Of a DNA stretch of 64,000 nucleotides, positions 18,628-27,466 are shown in pieces. The stretch covers positions 62,001-126,000 of the forward strand of contig CAYRNF010000008.1 of the NCBI GenBank assembly GCA_964425695.1, given 5' to 3'. The notes beneath the pieces are model-generated. The model was given only the letters and a program-made list of their open reading frames with translations, did not search any database and was not told the origin of the DNA. The stretch comes from JAKPBU01 sp964425695 (GTDB lineage: Bacteria > Pseudomonadota > Gammaproteobacteria > Xanthomonadales > Xanthomonadaceae). The position numbers and the translations under genes are program-made. Positions within the stretch are counted from its first letter, which is position 1. The number at the start of each line of letters is the position of its first letter.

Positions 18628-19605
18628 ATGCCGGCCTTCCGTGTCGAAGCCGTGGACTACGCCGCGGCGGCCGCGGACCTGCATGCGGTCCGCGACGCCG
18701 TCTTCGTGCGGGAACAGGGCGTGCCGGCCACGCTGGAACGCGATGCCGCCGACCCGCGCTGCCTGCACGTGCTGGCGCGCGACGCTGCCGGCTCGCCCAT
18801 CGGCGCGGCCCGGCTGGTGCCGCCGTTCGTGGCGGTCAACGGCTGCGTGGGCGCACAGACCGCAGCGGGCGCCGACGCGCACGACGCCGCCGATCCCCTG
18901 CCCCGCATCGGGCGCATGGCCGTGGTGGCGGACTGGCGCAGCCACGGCGTGGGCGAGGCCATGCTGGCGGTGCTGGAGGACCTGGCCCGGCAGCGCGGCT
19001 GGCCCACCGTGGCGCTGCACGCGCAGGCGCCGGCGATCCGCTTCTACATGCGCCTGGGCTACCTGCCGGACGGACCGCGCTTCCACGAGGCCGGCATCGA
19101 ACACCAGGCCATGCACCGCCGCCTCGCGGGCGCAAGCGCGATCGACACGCGCGAAGCCGCCATCGCCACCCTGGTCGCGCTGGCGCACCGCGCGCGGCGA
19201 AGCCTGCGCATCTACAGCCGTGCTTTGGACCCGGGCCTGCTGGATGCACCTGAAGTGCTGGACGCGCTGCGCCGGTTCGCGGTGCGCGGTGGCGGCGTCG
19301 AGATCCGCATCCTGCTGCAGGACGCGGCCACCCCGCAGCGCGCGAATGCGCCCGTGCTGGCCCTGGCGCAACGGCTTCCCAGCGTGCTGCTGCTGCGCGA
19401 GGTGGACGATCCGGTGGATCGCGCCTACGTGCCGGCATTCGTGGCCAACGACGCGGGCGGCAGCTACTTCAGGCCGCTCGGCCATCGCTTCGACGGCGAG
19501 GCGCAGCTTGCGGCGCCGGGCCGCGCGCGCCAGCTCGGCGACGAGTTCGACCGCATCTGGGAGCGCGCGCGCCCCTGCGCGGAACTACGCGCCCTGGGCC
19601 TGTAG
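18628..19605 (+). CDS. GNAT acetyltransferase fused to a C-terminal PLD-like domain
   Basis: 325 residues. Residues about 1-165 are a GNAT N-acetyltransferase of the ElaA/YjcF type: AVRDAVFVREQGVP at the start, PRIGRMAVVADWRSHGVGEAML for the acetyl-CoA loop, and ALHAQAPAIRFYMRLGYLPDG. Residues about 175-325 are a separate domain (SLRIYSRALDPGLLDAPEVLDAL, GGGVEIRILLQD, AYVPAFVANDAGGSYFRPLG) resembling phospholipase-D-like domains but without an HKD motif that I can see. The ribosome site GAGGA lies in the end of roxA, so the genes are probably an operon. Substrate unknown. The domain pair may recur in relatives; I could not check. Confidence 0.8.
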   Translation: MPAFRVEAVDYAAAAADLHAVRDAVFVREQGVPATLERDAADPRCLHVLARDAAGSPIGAARLVPPFVAVNGCVGAQTAAGADAHDAADPLPRIGRMAVVADWRSHGVGEAMLAVLEDLARQRGWPTVALHAQAPAIRFYMRLGYLPDGPRFHEAGIEHQAMHRRLAGASAIDTREAAIATLVALAHRARRSLRIYSRALDPGLLDAPEVLDALRRFAVRGGGVEIRILLQDAATPQRANAPVLALAQRLPSVLLLREVDDPVDRAYVPAFVANDAGGSYFRPLGHRFDGEAQLAAPGRARQLGDEFDRIWERARPCAELRALGL

Positions 19606-19692
19606 GCCCGCGCCACGGGCGCCATGGCGCGCGCGCCGTGGCGCCCCGCACGCGCGCCGGCCCCGATGATGCGCCGCGACAAGCGCTGGGGC

Positions 19693-19698
19693 TATAAT
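19693..19698 (+). promoter_or_regulatory. Consensus -10 element upstream of sucA
   Basis: A perfect TATAAT in a GC-rich gap, 120 bases before the sucA start. No clear -35 hexamer is visible 16-18 bases upstream. It probably drives the 2-oxoglutarate dehydrogenase genes with an untranslated leader of a bit over 100 bases. Confidence 0.55.
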
Positions 19699-19818
19699 TT
19701 CCGGCCTTGCGCGTCCGCGTCCGGGTTCGCGCGATTCCCAGAAAAATCAGCCGCTTGCCGTGCACTCCTGCGCGGCCAAGGCGCCACCTTCGCCCCGCTC
19801 TCCATTCGCCGACCCCAC

Positions 19819-22674
19819 GTGGACAACCTCCTGAAGCAGTTCGCCCAATCCTCGCAACTCGGCGCCAACGCCGCCTGGATCGAGGACCTGTACGAGCAGT
19901 ACCTGGCCGCTCCGGACAGCGTCGACGCGAAATGGCGGGCCTACTTCGACGGGTTCAAGGGGCGCGAAGCCGGCGACGTGCCGCACTCGACCGTGCGCGA
20001 CGCCGTGGCAGCCGCGGGCCGGGCCGCGCGCGACCATGGCGTGGCCGGCACGTCCGGCCCGGCCTCCGGCGACGACCGCGAACGCGGCGTGGGCAAGCTG
20101 ATCACCGCCTACCGCTCGCGCGGGCACCTGGCGGCCAAGCTCGATCCGCTGGGCATGATGGAAGCGCCCGAGGCGCCCGACCTGGCGCTGGGCTTCCACC
20201 GCCTGTCCGAAGGCGATGCGGACAGCGAGTTCAGCACCGGCGGCGTGGCCGGCAAGGAGCGCATGAAGCTGCGCGACCTGGTCGCGCTGCTCAAGGCCAC
20301 CTACACCGGCCCGATCGGCGCCGAGTTCATGCACATCTCCGACGCCGAACAGCGGCGCTGGATGTACGAGCGGCTGGAAGCCGCCGGCGGCCGCTTCGAC
20401 CGCAGCGCCGAGGAACGGCGCCGGATCCTGGAGCGGCTCACCGCCGCCGAAGGGCTGGAGCGCTACCTGCACACCAAGTACGTCGGCCAGAAGCGGTTCT
20501 CGCTGGAAGGCGGCGATGCGCTGATCCCGCTGCTGGACACCTTGATCCGCCGTGCCGGCGGCGACGGCGTCAAGGACATCGTGATCGGCATGGCCCACCG
20601 CGGCCGCCTCAACGTGCTGATCAACACGCTGGGCAAGCCGCCGCGCGTCCTGTTCGACGAGTTCGAAGGCAAGTTCGACCACGGCAACGGCGATCGCGCG
20701 CACACCGGCGACGTCAAGTACCACATGGGCTTCTCCGCCGACATCGCCACCCCCGGCGGCCCGGTGCACCTGGCGCTGGCGTTCAATCCGTCGCACCTGG
20801 AGATCGTGGACCCGGTGGTGGCCGGCAGCGTGCGATCGCGCCAGCAGCGCCGCGGCGACAAGGCGCGCAGGCAGGTGATGCCAGTGCTGCTGCACGGCGA
20901 CGCCGCCTTCGCCGGCCAGGGCGTGGTGATGGAGCTGTTCCAGATGTCGCAGGCGCGCGGATTCGCCGTGGGCGGCACCGTGCACGTGGTCATCAACAAC
21001 CAGGTGGGCTTCACCACCAGCGACAAGCAGGACGCGCGCAGCACCCTGTACTGCACCGATGTCGCCAAGATGGTGGGCGCGCCGGTGCTGCACGTGAACG
21101 GCGACGATCCCGAAGCGGTGGTGTTCTGCGCCGAACTGGCGCTGGACTTCCGCCAGCGCTTCGGCAAGGACGTGGTCATCGACCTGGTCTGCTACCGCCG
21201 CCACGGACACAACGAAGCCGACGAGCCCGCCGCGACCCAGCCGCAGATGTACCAGACCATCCGCGCGCACCGCACCACCCGCGAGCTGTACGCCGCGCGG
21301 CTGGTGGCCGACGGCACGATCGGCGAAGCCGATGCGAAGGCGGTGGTGGACGCCTACCGCGACAGGCTCGACAGCGGCGAGGTCACCACCGAGGTCGCCA
21401 GCGTCAAGCCGGACGAGTTCACCATCGACTGGTCGAAGTACCTGGCCGGCAAGCTGTCCGATCCGGTGGACACCACGGTGCCGCGCGACAAGCTGGACGC
21501 GCTGGCGAAGGCGATCACCACCGTGCCCGCCGACGTCACGCTGCACCCGCGCGTGGCCAAGATCTACGAAGACCGCCGCAAGATGGCCGCCGGCGAGCTG
21601 CCCGGCGACTGGGGCTTCGCCGAGAACCTGGCTTACGCGACCCTGCTGGACCAGGGCTACAAGCTGCGCCTGGTCGGCCAGGACAGCGGCCGCGGCACCT
21701 TCTTCCACCGCCATGCGGTGCTGCACGACCAGAAGGCGGACCGCGACTACCTGCCGCTGCAGCAGCTGGTGAAGGACGTGCCCGGCAGGAGCGTCGAGGA
21801 CGCGACGATCATCGACTCGCTGCTCAGCGAGGAAGCGGTGATGGCGTTCGAGTACGGCTTCTCCACCGCCGACCCGTCCACGCTCGACATCTGGGAAGCG
21901 CAGTTCGGCGACTTCGCCAACGGCGCGCAGGTGGTGATCGACCAGTTCATCAGCTCCGGCGAGGCCAAGTGGGACCGCCTGTGCGGCCTGGCGCTGTTCC
22001 TCCCGCACGGCTACGAAGGCCAGGGTCCCGAGCACAGTTCGGCCCGCCTGGAACGCTTCCTGCAGCTGTGCGCACTGGACAACATGCTGGTCTGCGCGCC
22101 CACCACGCCGGCGCAGGCCTTCCACATGATCCGCCGCCAGCTGTGCATGGCCACGCGCAAGCCGCTGGTGGTGATGACCCCGAAGTCCCTGCTGCGCCAC
22201 AAGCTGGCGGTGTCGTCGCTGGACGAACTGGCCGGCGGTTCGTTCCAGCACCTGATCCCCGATGCGCAGGCCGACGCGAAGAAGGTCGGACGCGTGGTCG
22301 TGTGCTCGGGCAAGGTCTACTACGACCTGCTGGAAGACGCCCAGAAGCGCAAGCTCGACGGCGTCGCGATCCTGCGCGTGGAGCAGCTCTACCCGTTCCC
22401 GCGCAAGCAGCTGGCGGCCGAGCTGAAGCGCTACGCCAAGGCCACCGACGTGGTGTGGTGCCAGGAAGAGCCGCAGAACCAGGGCGCGTGGTACCAGATC
22501 CAGCACCACCTGGTGCATTGCCTGCAGCCGAAGCAGGCCCTGCACTACGCCGGGCGCGCCCGCTCGCCGGCACCGGCGGTGGGCCATTTCAACGACCACG
22601 TGGCCGAACAGCAGCAGCTGGTCGCCGACGCGCTGGTCAACCCGCTCAACGACAAGCAGATCGCTGCCGAATAA
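19819..22674 (+). CDS. sucA: 2-oxoglutarate dehydrogenase E1 component
   Basis: 951 residues from a GTG start; the peptide begins V/MDNLLKQFAQSSQLGANAAW, which matches the family's N-terminus and decides against the longer upstream reading. It decarboxylates 2-oxoglutarate with thiamine diphosphate and transfers succinyl to E2. Visible: AHRGRLNVLIN, the thiamine-diphosphate region with LLHGDAAFAGQGVVME and VINNQVGFTTSDK, and the pyrimidine-domain HGYEGQGPEHSSARLERFL. The length is close to E. coli SucA (933). First gene of sucA-sucB-lpdA, with a consensus -10 box upstream. Confidence 0.97.
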   Translation: MDNLLKQFAQSSQLGANAAWIEDLYEQYLAAPDSVDAKWRAYFDGFKGREAGDVPHSTVRDAVAAAGRAARDHGVAGTSGPASGDDRERGVGKLITAYRSRGHLAAKLDPLGMMEAPEAPDLALGFHRLSEGDADSEFSTGGVAGKERMKLRDLVALLKATYTGPIGAEFMHISDAEQRRWMYERLEAAGGRFDRSAEERRRILERLTAAEGLERYLHTKYVGQKRFSLEGGDALIPLLDTLIRRAGGDGVKDIVIGMAHRGRLNVLINTLGKPPRVLFDEFEGKFDHGNGDRAHTGDVKYHMGFSADIATPGGPVHLALAFNPSHLEIVDPVVAGSVRSRQQRRGDKARRQVMPVLLHGDAAFAGQGVVMELFQMSQARGFAVGGTVHVVINNQVGFTTSDKQDARSTLYCTDVAKMVGAPVLHVNGDDPEAVVFCAELALDFRQRFGKDVVIDLVCYRRHGHNEADEPAATQPQMYQTIRAHRTTRELYAARLVADGTIGEADAKAVVDAYRDRLDSGEVTTEVASVKPDEFTIDWSKYLAGKLSDPVDTTVPRDKLDALAKAITTVPADVTLHPRVAKIYEDRRKMAAGELPGDWGFAENLAYATLLDQGYKLRLVGQDSGRGTFFHRHAVLHDQKADRDYLPLQQLVKDVPGRSVEDATIIDSLLSEEAVMAFEYGFSTADPSTLDIWEAQFGDFANGAQVVIDQFISSGEAKWDRLCGLALFLPHGYEGQGPEHSSARLERFLQLCALDNMLVCAPTTPAQAFHMIRRQLCMATRKPLVVMTPKSLLRHKLAVSSLDELAGGSFQHLIPDAQADAKKVGRVVVCSGKVYYDLLEDAQKRKLDGVAILRVEQLYPFPRKQLAAELKRYAKATDVVWCQEEPQNQGAWYQIQHHLVHCLQPKQALHYAGRARSPAPAVGHFNDHVAEQQQLVADALVNPLNDKQIAAE

Positions 22675-22686
22675 CCATCCGGTCGC

Positions 22687-22703
22687 CCCGCGCGCAGCGC
22701 GGG
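22687..22703 (+). other. Intercistronic hairpin between sucA and sucB
   Basis: CCCGCGC and GCGCGGG pair perfectly around a three-base loop GCA. There is no T-run, so it is more likely an RNA-stability or processing element than a terminator. Confidence 0.45.
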
Positions 22704-22728
22704 CCGACATCCGAAAACAGGACGCCCC

Positions 22729-23964
22729 ATGGCCACCGAAATCAAAGTCCCCGTGCTCCCCGAATCGGTTTCCGACGCCACCATCGCCAGCTGGCACAAG
22801 AAGCCGGGCGACGCGGTCAAGCGCGACGAGAACCTGGTGGACCTGGAAACCGACAAGGTCGTGCTTGAAGTGCCGTCCACCGTCGATGGCGTGCTGAAGG
22901 AAATCAAGTTCGAGGAAGGCGCCACCGTCACCAGCCAGCAGGTCATCGCTGTGATCGAGGAAGGCGCCGCGGCCACGGCGGAAGCGCCCAAGGACGAGGC
23001 CGCCGCCAAGACCGAAGCGGCACCCGCCGCGGGCCCGCAGGACGTGCAGGCCAAGCCGGAAGCGGCCAAGGCCGCGCCGGCTCCCGCCAAGGCCGCGCCC
23101 GCCGCGGCGGGCGGCGCGGGGCTGCCCCCGGGCGCCGCGTTCACCGCGAAGAAGGAAGGCATCGACCCGTCGCAGGTCGAAGGCACGGGCCGCCGCGGCG
23201 CGGTGACCAAGGAAGACCTGGTCAACTACGCGTCCGGCAGGACCGCCGGCGTCAGCGGCGGCGCGCGTCCGGAAGAGCGCGTGCCCATGACCCGCATCCG
23301 CAAGCGCATCGCCGAGCGCCTGATGCAGTCGAAGAATTCCATCGCCATGCTCACCTCGTTCAACGAGGTCAACCTGGGCAAGGTCATGGCCATGCGCAAG
23401 GAGCTGGGCGAAGGCTTCGAGAAGGCCAACGGCATCAAGCTTGGCTTCATGAGCTTCTTCGCCAAGGCCGCTGCCAACGCGCTGCAGAAGTACCCGGTGA
23501 TCAATGCGTCCGTGGACGGCGACGACATCATCTACCACGGCTACGCCGACATCTCGATCGCCGTGTCCACCGACAAGGGCCTGGTGACGCCGGTGCTGCG
23601 CAACGTGGAGCGCATGTCCTTCGCCGACATCGAGAACGGCATCGCCGGCTACGCCAAGGCCGCGCGCGAAGGCGGCCTCAAGCTGGAAGACCTGCAGGGC
23701 GGCACGTTCACCATCACCAACGGCGGCACCTTCGGCTCGCTGATGTCCACGCCGATCGTCAATCCGCCGCAGAGCGCCATCCTGGGCATGCACGCCATCA
23801 AGGACCGCGCCATCGTCGAGAACGGCCAGGTCATGGCCGCGCCGATGATGTACATCGCGCTGTCCTACGACCACCGCATCATCGACGGCAAGGACGCGGT
23901 GCTGTTCCTGGTGGACATCAAGAACCAGCTGGAAAACCCGCATCGCATGCTGCTGGGGATGTAA
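22729..23964 (+). CDS. sucB: 2-oxoglutarate dehydrogenase E2, dihydrolipoyl succinyltransferase
   Basis: 411 residues. Residues 1-80 are a single lipoyl domain with the lipoylated lysine in DLETDKVVLEVPS (Lys43); an Ala/Pro/Lys-rich hinge (about 85-135) leads to the E1/E3-binding domain (EGIDPSQVEGTGRRGAVTKEDL) and a second hinge. The catalytic domain ends with SYDHRIIDGKDAV, giving the active His at 382. The inner core of the complex transfers succinyl from lipoyl to CoA. One lipoyl domain and the length agree with SucB. It is 54 bases downstream of sucA across a hairpin. Confidence 0.97.
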   Translation: MATEIKVPVLPESVSDATIASWHKKPGDAVKRDENLVDLETDKVVLEVPSTVDGVLKEIKFEEGATVTSQQVIAVIEEGAAATAEAPKDEAAAKTEAAPAAGPQDVQAKPEAAKAAPAPAKAAPAAAGGAGLPPGAAFTAKKEGIDPSQVEGTGRRGAVTKEDLVNYASGRTAGVSGGARPEERVPMTRIRKRIAERLMQSKNSIAMLTSFNEVNLGKVMAMRKELGEGFEKANGIKLGFMSFFAKAAANALQKYPVINASVDGDDIIYHGYADISIAVSTDKGLVTPVLRNVERMSFADIENGIAGYAKAAREGGLKLEDLQGGTFTITNGGTFGSLMSTPIVNPPQSAILGMHAIKDRAIVENGQVMAAPMMYIALSYDHRIIDGKDAVLFLVDIKNQLENPHRMLLGM

Positions 23965-23971
23965 GGAAGGC

Positions 23972-24074
23972 CGGGACTCGGGACTCGGGACCCGGGGCTC
24001 GGCACGCAACGATGGGGGCTCGATTCGCCTGAGGCTGTATCTGGCGAGTCCCGAGCCTCCAGTCCCGAGTCCCG
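23972..24074. repeat. GGGACTCGGGA-type imperfect inverted repeat between sucB and lpdA
   Basis: The left arm (23972-24002) contains tandem GGGACTCGGGACTCGGGA units; the right arm (24044-24074) contains GAGTCCCGAG and AGTCCCGAGTCCCG, which pair with it. The outer 14 bases pair perfectly, the inner part with mismatches, around a loop of about 40 bases. It fills almost the whole 129-base gap. This looks like an extragenic palindromic repeat; in RNA it would form a long stem between two co-directional TCA-cycle genes. Confidence 0.75.
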
Positions 24075-24093
24075 CATCCAACGGACTCACGCA

Positions 24094-25530
24094 ATGTCAG
24101 AACAATTCGACGTCATCGTCATCGGCGCAGGCCCCGCCGGCTACCACGCGGCGATCCGCGCCGCGCAGCTGGGCATGAAGGTGGCGTGCATCGACGCCGC
24201 GCTGGGCAAGGACGGCAAGCCCGCGCTGGGCGGCACCTGCCTGCGCGTGGGCTGCATCCCGTCCAAGGCGCTGCTCGATTCCAGCCGCCAGTTCTGGAAC
24301 ATGGGCCACCTGTTCGGTGAACACGGCATCAGCTTCGACAAGCCGAAGATGGACGTGCCCACCATGATCGGCCGCAAGGACAAGATCGTGAAGCAGTTCA
24401 CCGGCGGCATCGCGATGCTGTTCAAGGCGAACAAGGTCACGCCGTTCTACGGCTACGGCGTGCTGCACGCCGGCAACGTGGTGAAGGTGAAGCAGCACGA
24501 CGGCAGCGACGTGGAGCTCAAGGGCACCAACGTGATCATCGCGGCCGGTTCGGATTCGATCGAACTGCCGTTTGCCAAGTTCGACGGCGAGACCATCGTC
24601 GACAACGTCGGCGCCCTGGACTTCACCACCGTGCCCAAGCGCCTGGCGGTGATCGGCGCGGGCGTGATCGGGCTGGAGCTGGGCAGCGTGTGGAACCGGC
24701 TGGGTTCGGAAGTCGTCGTGCTGGAGGCCCTGCCCGACTTCCTCGCCGCCGCCGACAAGGAAGCCGGCAAGGCCGCGCTCAAGGAATTCAAGAAGCAGGG
24801 CCTGGACATCCGCCTCGGCGCCAAGGTCTCGAAGGCGGAGATCAAGGCGAAGGGCAAGGCCAAGGAGGTCCACCTCACCTACGCCGACGACAAAGGCGAG
24901 CAGACGCTCGTCGTCGACAAGCTGCTGGTGGCCGTGGGTCGCCGCGCCGCGACGAAGGGCCTGCTGGCTGACGACGTGGGCGTGAAGGTGAACGAGCGCG
25001 GCGTGATCGAAGTGGATGCGCACTGCCACACCGGCGTGGACGGCGTGTGGGCGGTGGGCGACTGCGTGCGCGGCCCGATGCTGGCGCACAAGGGCTTCGA
25101 GGAAGGCATCGCGGTGGCCGAGCTGATCGCGGGCCTGCCGGGCCACGTCAACTACGACACCATTCCGTGGGTGATCTACACCGAGCCGGAAATCGCCTGG
25201 GTGGGCAAGACCGAGGAACAGCTCAAGGCCGAAGGCATTCCCTACAAGGCCGGCAGCTTCCCGTTCGCCGCCGTGGGTCGCGCCGTGGCGATGGCCGAGC
25301 CGGCCGGTTTCGTGAAGGTTCTGGCGCATGCCGAAACCGATCGCGTGCTGGGCATGCACCTGGTCGGCGCCAACGTGTCCGAGCTGGTCCACGAAGGCGT
25401 GCTGACCATGGAGTTCAGCGGCAGCGCCGACGACCTGGCGCGCATCTGCCATGCGCACCCCAGCCTGTCCGAAGCCGTGCACGATGCGGCCATGGCCGTG
25501 GACAAGCGCGCGATCCACAAGGCGAACTGA
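24094..25530 (+). CDS. lpdA: Dihydrolipoyl dehydrogenase (E3)
   Basis: 478 residues. A flavoprotein that reoxidises dihydrolipoamide on SucB with NAD+. FAD motif VIGAGPAGYHAA (about residues 10-21); redox cysteines in GGTCLRVGCIPSKA (Cys49, Cys54); NAD motif VIGAGVIGLELGSVW; the second FAD motif near VWAVGDCVRGPMLAHKG; and the C-terminal His-Glu pair in CHAHPSLSEAVHDA. Its position behind sucB suggests it serves 2-oxoglutarate dehydrogenase; relatives usually have another E3 with the pyruvate complex, which is not in this window. Confidence 0.97.
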   Translation: MSEQFDVIVIGAGPAGYHAAIRAAQLGMKVACIDAALGKDGKPALGGTCLRVGCIPSKALLDSSRQFWNMGHLFGEHGISFDKPKMDVPTMIGRKDKIVKQFTGGIAMLFKANKVTPFYGYGVLHAGNVVKVKQHDGSDVELKGTNVIIAAGSDSIELPFAKFDGETIVDNVGALDFTTVPKRLAVIGAGVIGLELGSVWNRLGSEVVVLEALPDFLAAADKEAGKAALKEFKKQGLDIRLGAKVSKAEIKAKGKAKEVHLTYADDKGEQTLVVDKLLVAVGRRAATKGLLADDVGVKVNERGVIEVDAHCHTGVDGVWAVGDCVRGPMLAHKGFEEGIAVAELIAGLPGHVNYDTIPWVIYTEPEIAWVGKTEEQLKAEGIPYKAGSFPFAAVGRAVAMAEPAGFVKVLAHAETDRVLGMHLVGANVSELVHEGVLTMEFSGSADDLARICHAHPSLSEAVHDAAMAVDKRAIHKAN

Positions 25531-25597
25531 TGCGGACCGGTTGCGTGCCGCGTCGCGCCAAGGCGCCGCGGTGCGCGCGCGTGCCGCGCGTCCCGGC

Positions 25598-26695
25598 ATG
25601 AGCAGGGCCGCGGCCCGCTACAACCCCGGCTGGACGATCGCCGCGCCCGCGGCGGGTTTGGCGGTGCTGCTGCTGAGCGCCCTGCTGCCCGCGCTGCCGG
25701 GCGCGACCCTGCTCCTGGGGGCGGCCCTGGCCGCCAACGTGATCGCGGCCGTGCATCACGCCGAAGTGATCGCTCATCGCGTCGGCGAGCCGTACGGCAC
25801 GCTGGTGCTCGCACTGGCGGTCACCGTGATCGAGGTCGCGCTGATCGTGTCGATGATGCTGTCCGGCGGCGCGGCGACCGCCACGCTCGCACGCGACACG
25901 GTATTCGCGGCGGTGATGATCATCCTCAACGGCATCGTCGGCATCAGCCTGCTGGCAGGCGGCCGCCGCCACCACGAGCAGGGCTTCCGCGTGCAGGGCG
26001 TCACCGCGGCGCTGGCGGTGCTGAGCCTGATCGTGGTGTTCACCCTGGTGCTGCCGAACTACGCCACGAGCGCGCCGGGCTCGCTGTACACCAGCAGCCA
26101 GCTGGTATTCGTGGCGGTCGCCACGCTGGCACTGTTCGGCGGCTTCACCTTCATCCAGACCGTGCGCCACCGCGACTACTTCCTGCCCGAGGACGTCGCT
26201 AAGGACGACGATCCGCGCGCGCACGCCGCGCCGCCCACGGCGCGCGAAGCGCTCGCCAGCCTGGGCCTGCTGCTGCTCGCCCTGGTCGCCGTGGTGCTGA
26301 GCGCCAAGGGCATCTCGCCGGCCATCGAATCGCTGCTGGCCGGGGCGGGCGCGCCGCCGGCGACCCTGGGTATCGTGATCGCGGGCATCGTGCTGTTGCC
26401 CGAAGGCATGGCCGCGGTGCGCGCCGCGCTGCACGACCGGGTGCAGACCAGCCTCAACCTGGCGGTGGGCTCGGCCATCGCGAGCATCGGCCTGACCGTG
26501 CCGACCGTGGCGGTGGTGGCCCTGCTCATGGGCTGGCCGCTGGAACTGGGCCTGGACGGCAAGTCCACCCTGTTACTGTTGCTGTCGCTGTTCGTGGCCT
26601 CGCTGTCGCTGCGCACCGGACGCACCACGGTGCTGCATGGCTTCGTCCACCTGGTGCTGTTCGCCACCTACCTGTTTTTCAGCTTCGTTCCCTGA
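25598..26695 (+). CDS. chaA: ChaA-type Ca2+ (Na+)/H+ antiporter
   Basis: 365 residues from the ATG at 25598. A strongly hydrophobic protein with about ten to eleven predicted membrane helices in two homologous halves. The first alpha-repeat is GTLVLALAVTVIEVALIVS, with the ion-binding glutamate; the second is LPEGMAAVRAALHDRVQTSLNLAVGSAIASIGLTVPTVA. A charged loop (HRDYFLPEDVAKDDDPRAH) joins the halves. The family exchanges cytoplasmic Ca2+, Na+ or K+ for protons. It lies 67 bases after lpdA and eight bases before the LOG-family gene, which may be co-transcribed. Confidence 0.88.
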   Translation: MSRAAARYNPGWTIAAPAAGLAVLLLSALLPALPGATLLLGAALAANVIAAVHHAEVIAHRVGEPYGTLVLALAVTVIEVALIVSMMLSGGAATATLARDTVFAAVMIILNGIVGISLLAGGRRHHEQGFRVQGVTAALAVLSLIVVFTLVLPNYATSAPGSLYTSSQLVFVAVATLALFGGFTFIQTVRHRDYFLPEDVAKDDDPRAHAAPPTAREALASLGLLLLALVAVVLSAKGISPAIESLLAGAGAPPATLGIVIAGIVLLPEGMAAVRAALHDRVQTSLNLAVGSAIASIGLTVPTVAVVALLMGWPLELGLDGKSTLLLLLSLFVASLSLRTGRTTVLHGFVHLVLFATYLFFSFVP

Positions 26696-26703
26696 GGGCA
26701 GCC

Positions 26704-27297
26704 ATGCGCACGCTCTGCGTCTACTGCGGTTCAAACGCCGGTTCGCGCCCGGCCTATGCCGAACGCGCGATGGCGCTGGGCGACAGGATCGCCAAGGAAG
26801 GCATCGCGCTGGTCTACGGCGGCGGCAATGTCGGGCTGATGGGCATCGTGGCCGATGCGGTGCTGCAGGCCGGCGGCGAGGTGATCGGCGTGATCCCGCA
26901 GCAGCTGGTGGACTGGGAAGTGGCGCATCGCGGCGTGACCCGGCTCGAGGTCGTGGGCTCCATGCACGAGCGCAAGGCGCGCATGTTCGATCTCAGCGAC
27001 GGTTTCGTCGCCCTGCCCGGCGGTTTCGGCACGCTCGACGAAATGTTCGAAATGCTGACCTGGCGCCAGCTGGGCCTGGGCGCCAAACCCTGCGCCTTCC
27101 TGGACGTGGACGATTTCTACGCGCCGCTGATGGCGATGCTGGACCGCATGGTCGCCGAGCGCTTCCTGCACCCGGACCAGCGCCGCGACCTGTGGCATGG
27201 CGACGACATCGCCGCGCTGCTCGACTGGCTGCGCGCCTACGAGCCGGCGCAGGCGGACAAGTGGCTGGACGAAAAACGCAGGGCGGCGCTGCGCTGA
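26704..27297 (+). CDS. LOG family (TIGR00730) nucleotide N-glycosidase-like protein
   Basis: 197 residues, full family length. Rossmann-type motifs VYCGSNAGSRPAYAERA, VYGGGNVGLMGIVADAVL and the signature PGGFGTLDEMFEMLTWRQLG are those of LOG proteins, which release the base from nucleoside 5'-monophosphates; plant and some bacterial members activate cytokinins. MHERKARM supplies the conserved arginine. In a non-plant-associated bacterium the role may be nucleotide clean-up; the physiological substrate here is not predictable. The stop is followed by a repeat-rich gap. Confidence 0.92.
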   Translation: MRTLCVYCGSNAGSRPAYAERAMALGDRIAKEGIALVYGGGNVGLMGIVADAVLQAGGEVIGVIPQQLVDWEVAHRGVTRLEVVGSMHERKARMFDLSDGFVALPGGFGTLDEMFEMLTWRQLGLGAKPCAFLDVDDFYAPLMAMLDRMVAERFLHPDQRRDLWHGDDIAALLDWLRAYEPAQADKWLDEKRRAALR

Positions 27298-27364
27298 GCC
27301 GCAGCGGAACCTGCGGATCGTCCACCGTCCGGCCCATCTGCGAGAAGAATCAGAAAATTCCCAT

Positions 27365-27457
27365 CGTCATCCCGGCGAAGGCCGGGGTCCATTTCGATCC
27401 TGCGTTTGCTCCAATACGCCGCAGTCAACATGGATCCCGGCCTTCGCCGGGATGACG
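27365..27457. repeat. GTCATCCCGGC-family inverted repeat upstream of the GIY-YIG gene
   Basis: The left arm 27365-27392 and right arm 27430-27457 are inverted copies, 28 bases each, differing at one base, around a 37-base spacer. Each arm is itself a small hairpin (CCCGGCGAAGGCCGGG core). The right arm ends ten bases before the GIY-YIG ATG, so the gene's ribosome site GGAAG is immediately next to it. A degenerate copy of the right arm lies beyond the gene at 27776-27809. Confidence 0.85.
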
Positions 27458-27466
27458 GAAGTCGCT

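Noticed and set aside
23972..24074. CRISPR-like array between sucB and lpdA
   Set aside because: The units are tandem and inverted rather than direct repeats with unique spacers, and no cas gene is present.
19747..24090. A 1447-codon open frame on the minus strand opposite sucA and sucB
   Set aside because: It is the antisense shadow of two well-conserved genes, caused by high GC in third positions; its translation is low-complexity (His/Ala/Gly/Arg-rich) without a recognisable domain.
27298..27466. N-terminal extension of the GIY-YIG protein reading through the repeats (SRHPGEGR, WIPAFAGMTE)
   Set aside because: It is translated repeat sequence and there is a good ATG with a ribosome site right at the domain start.
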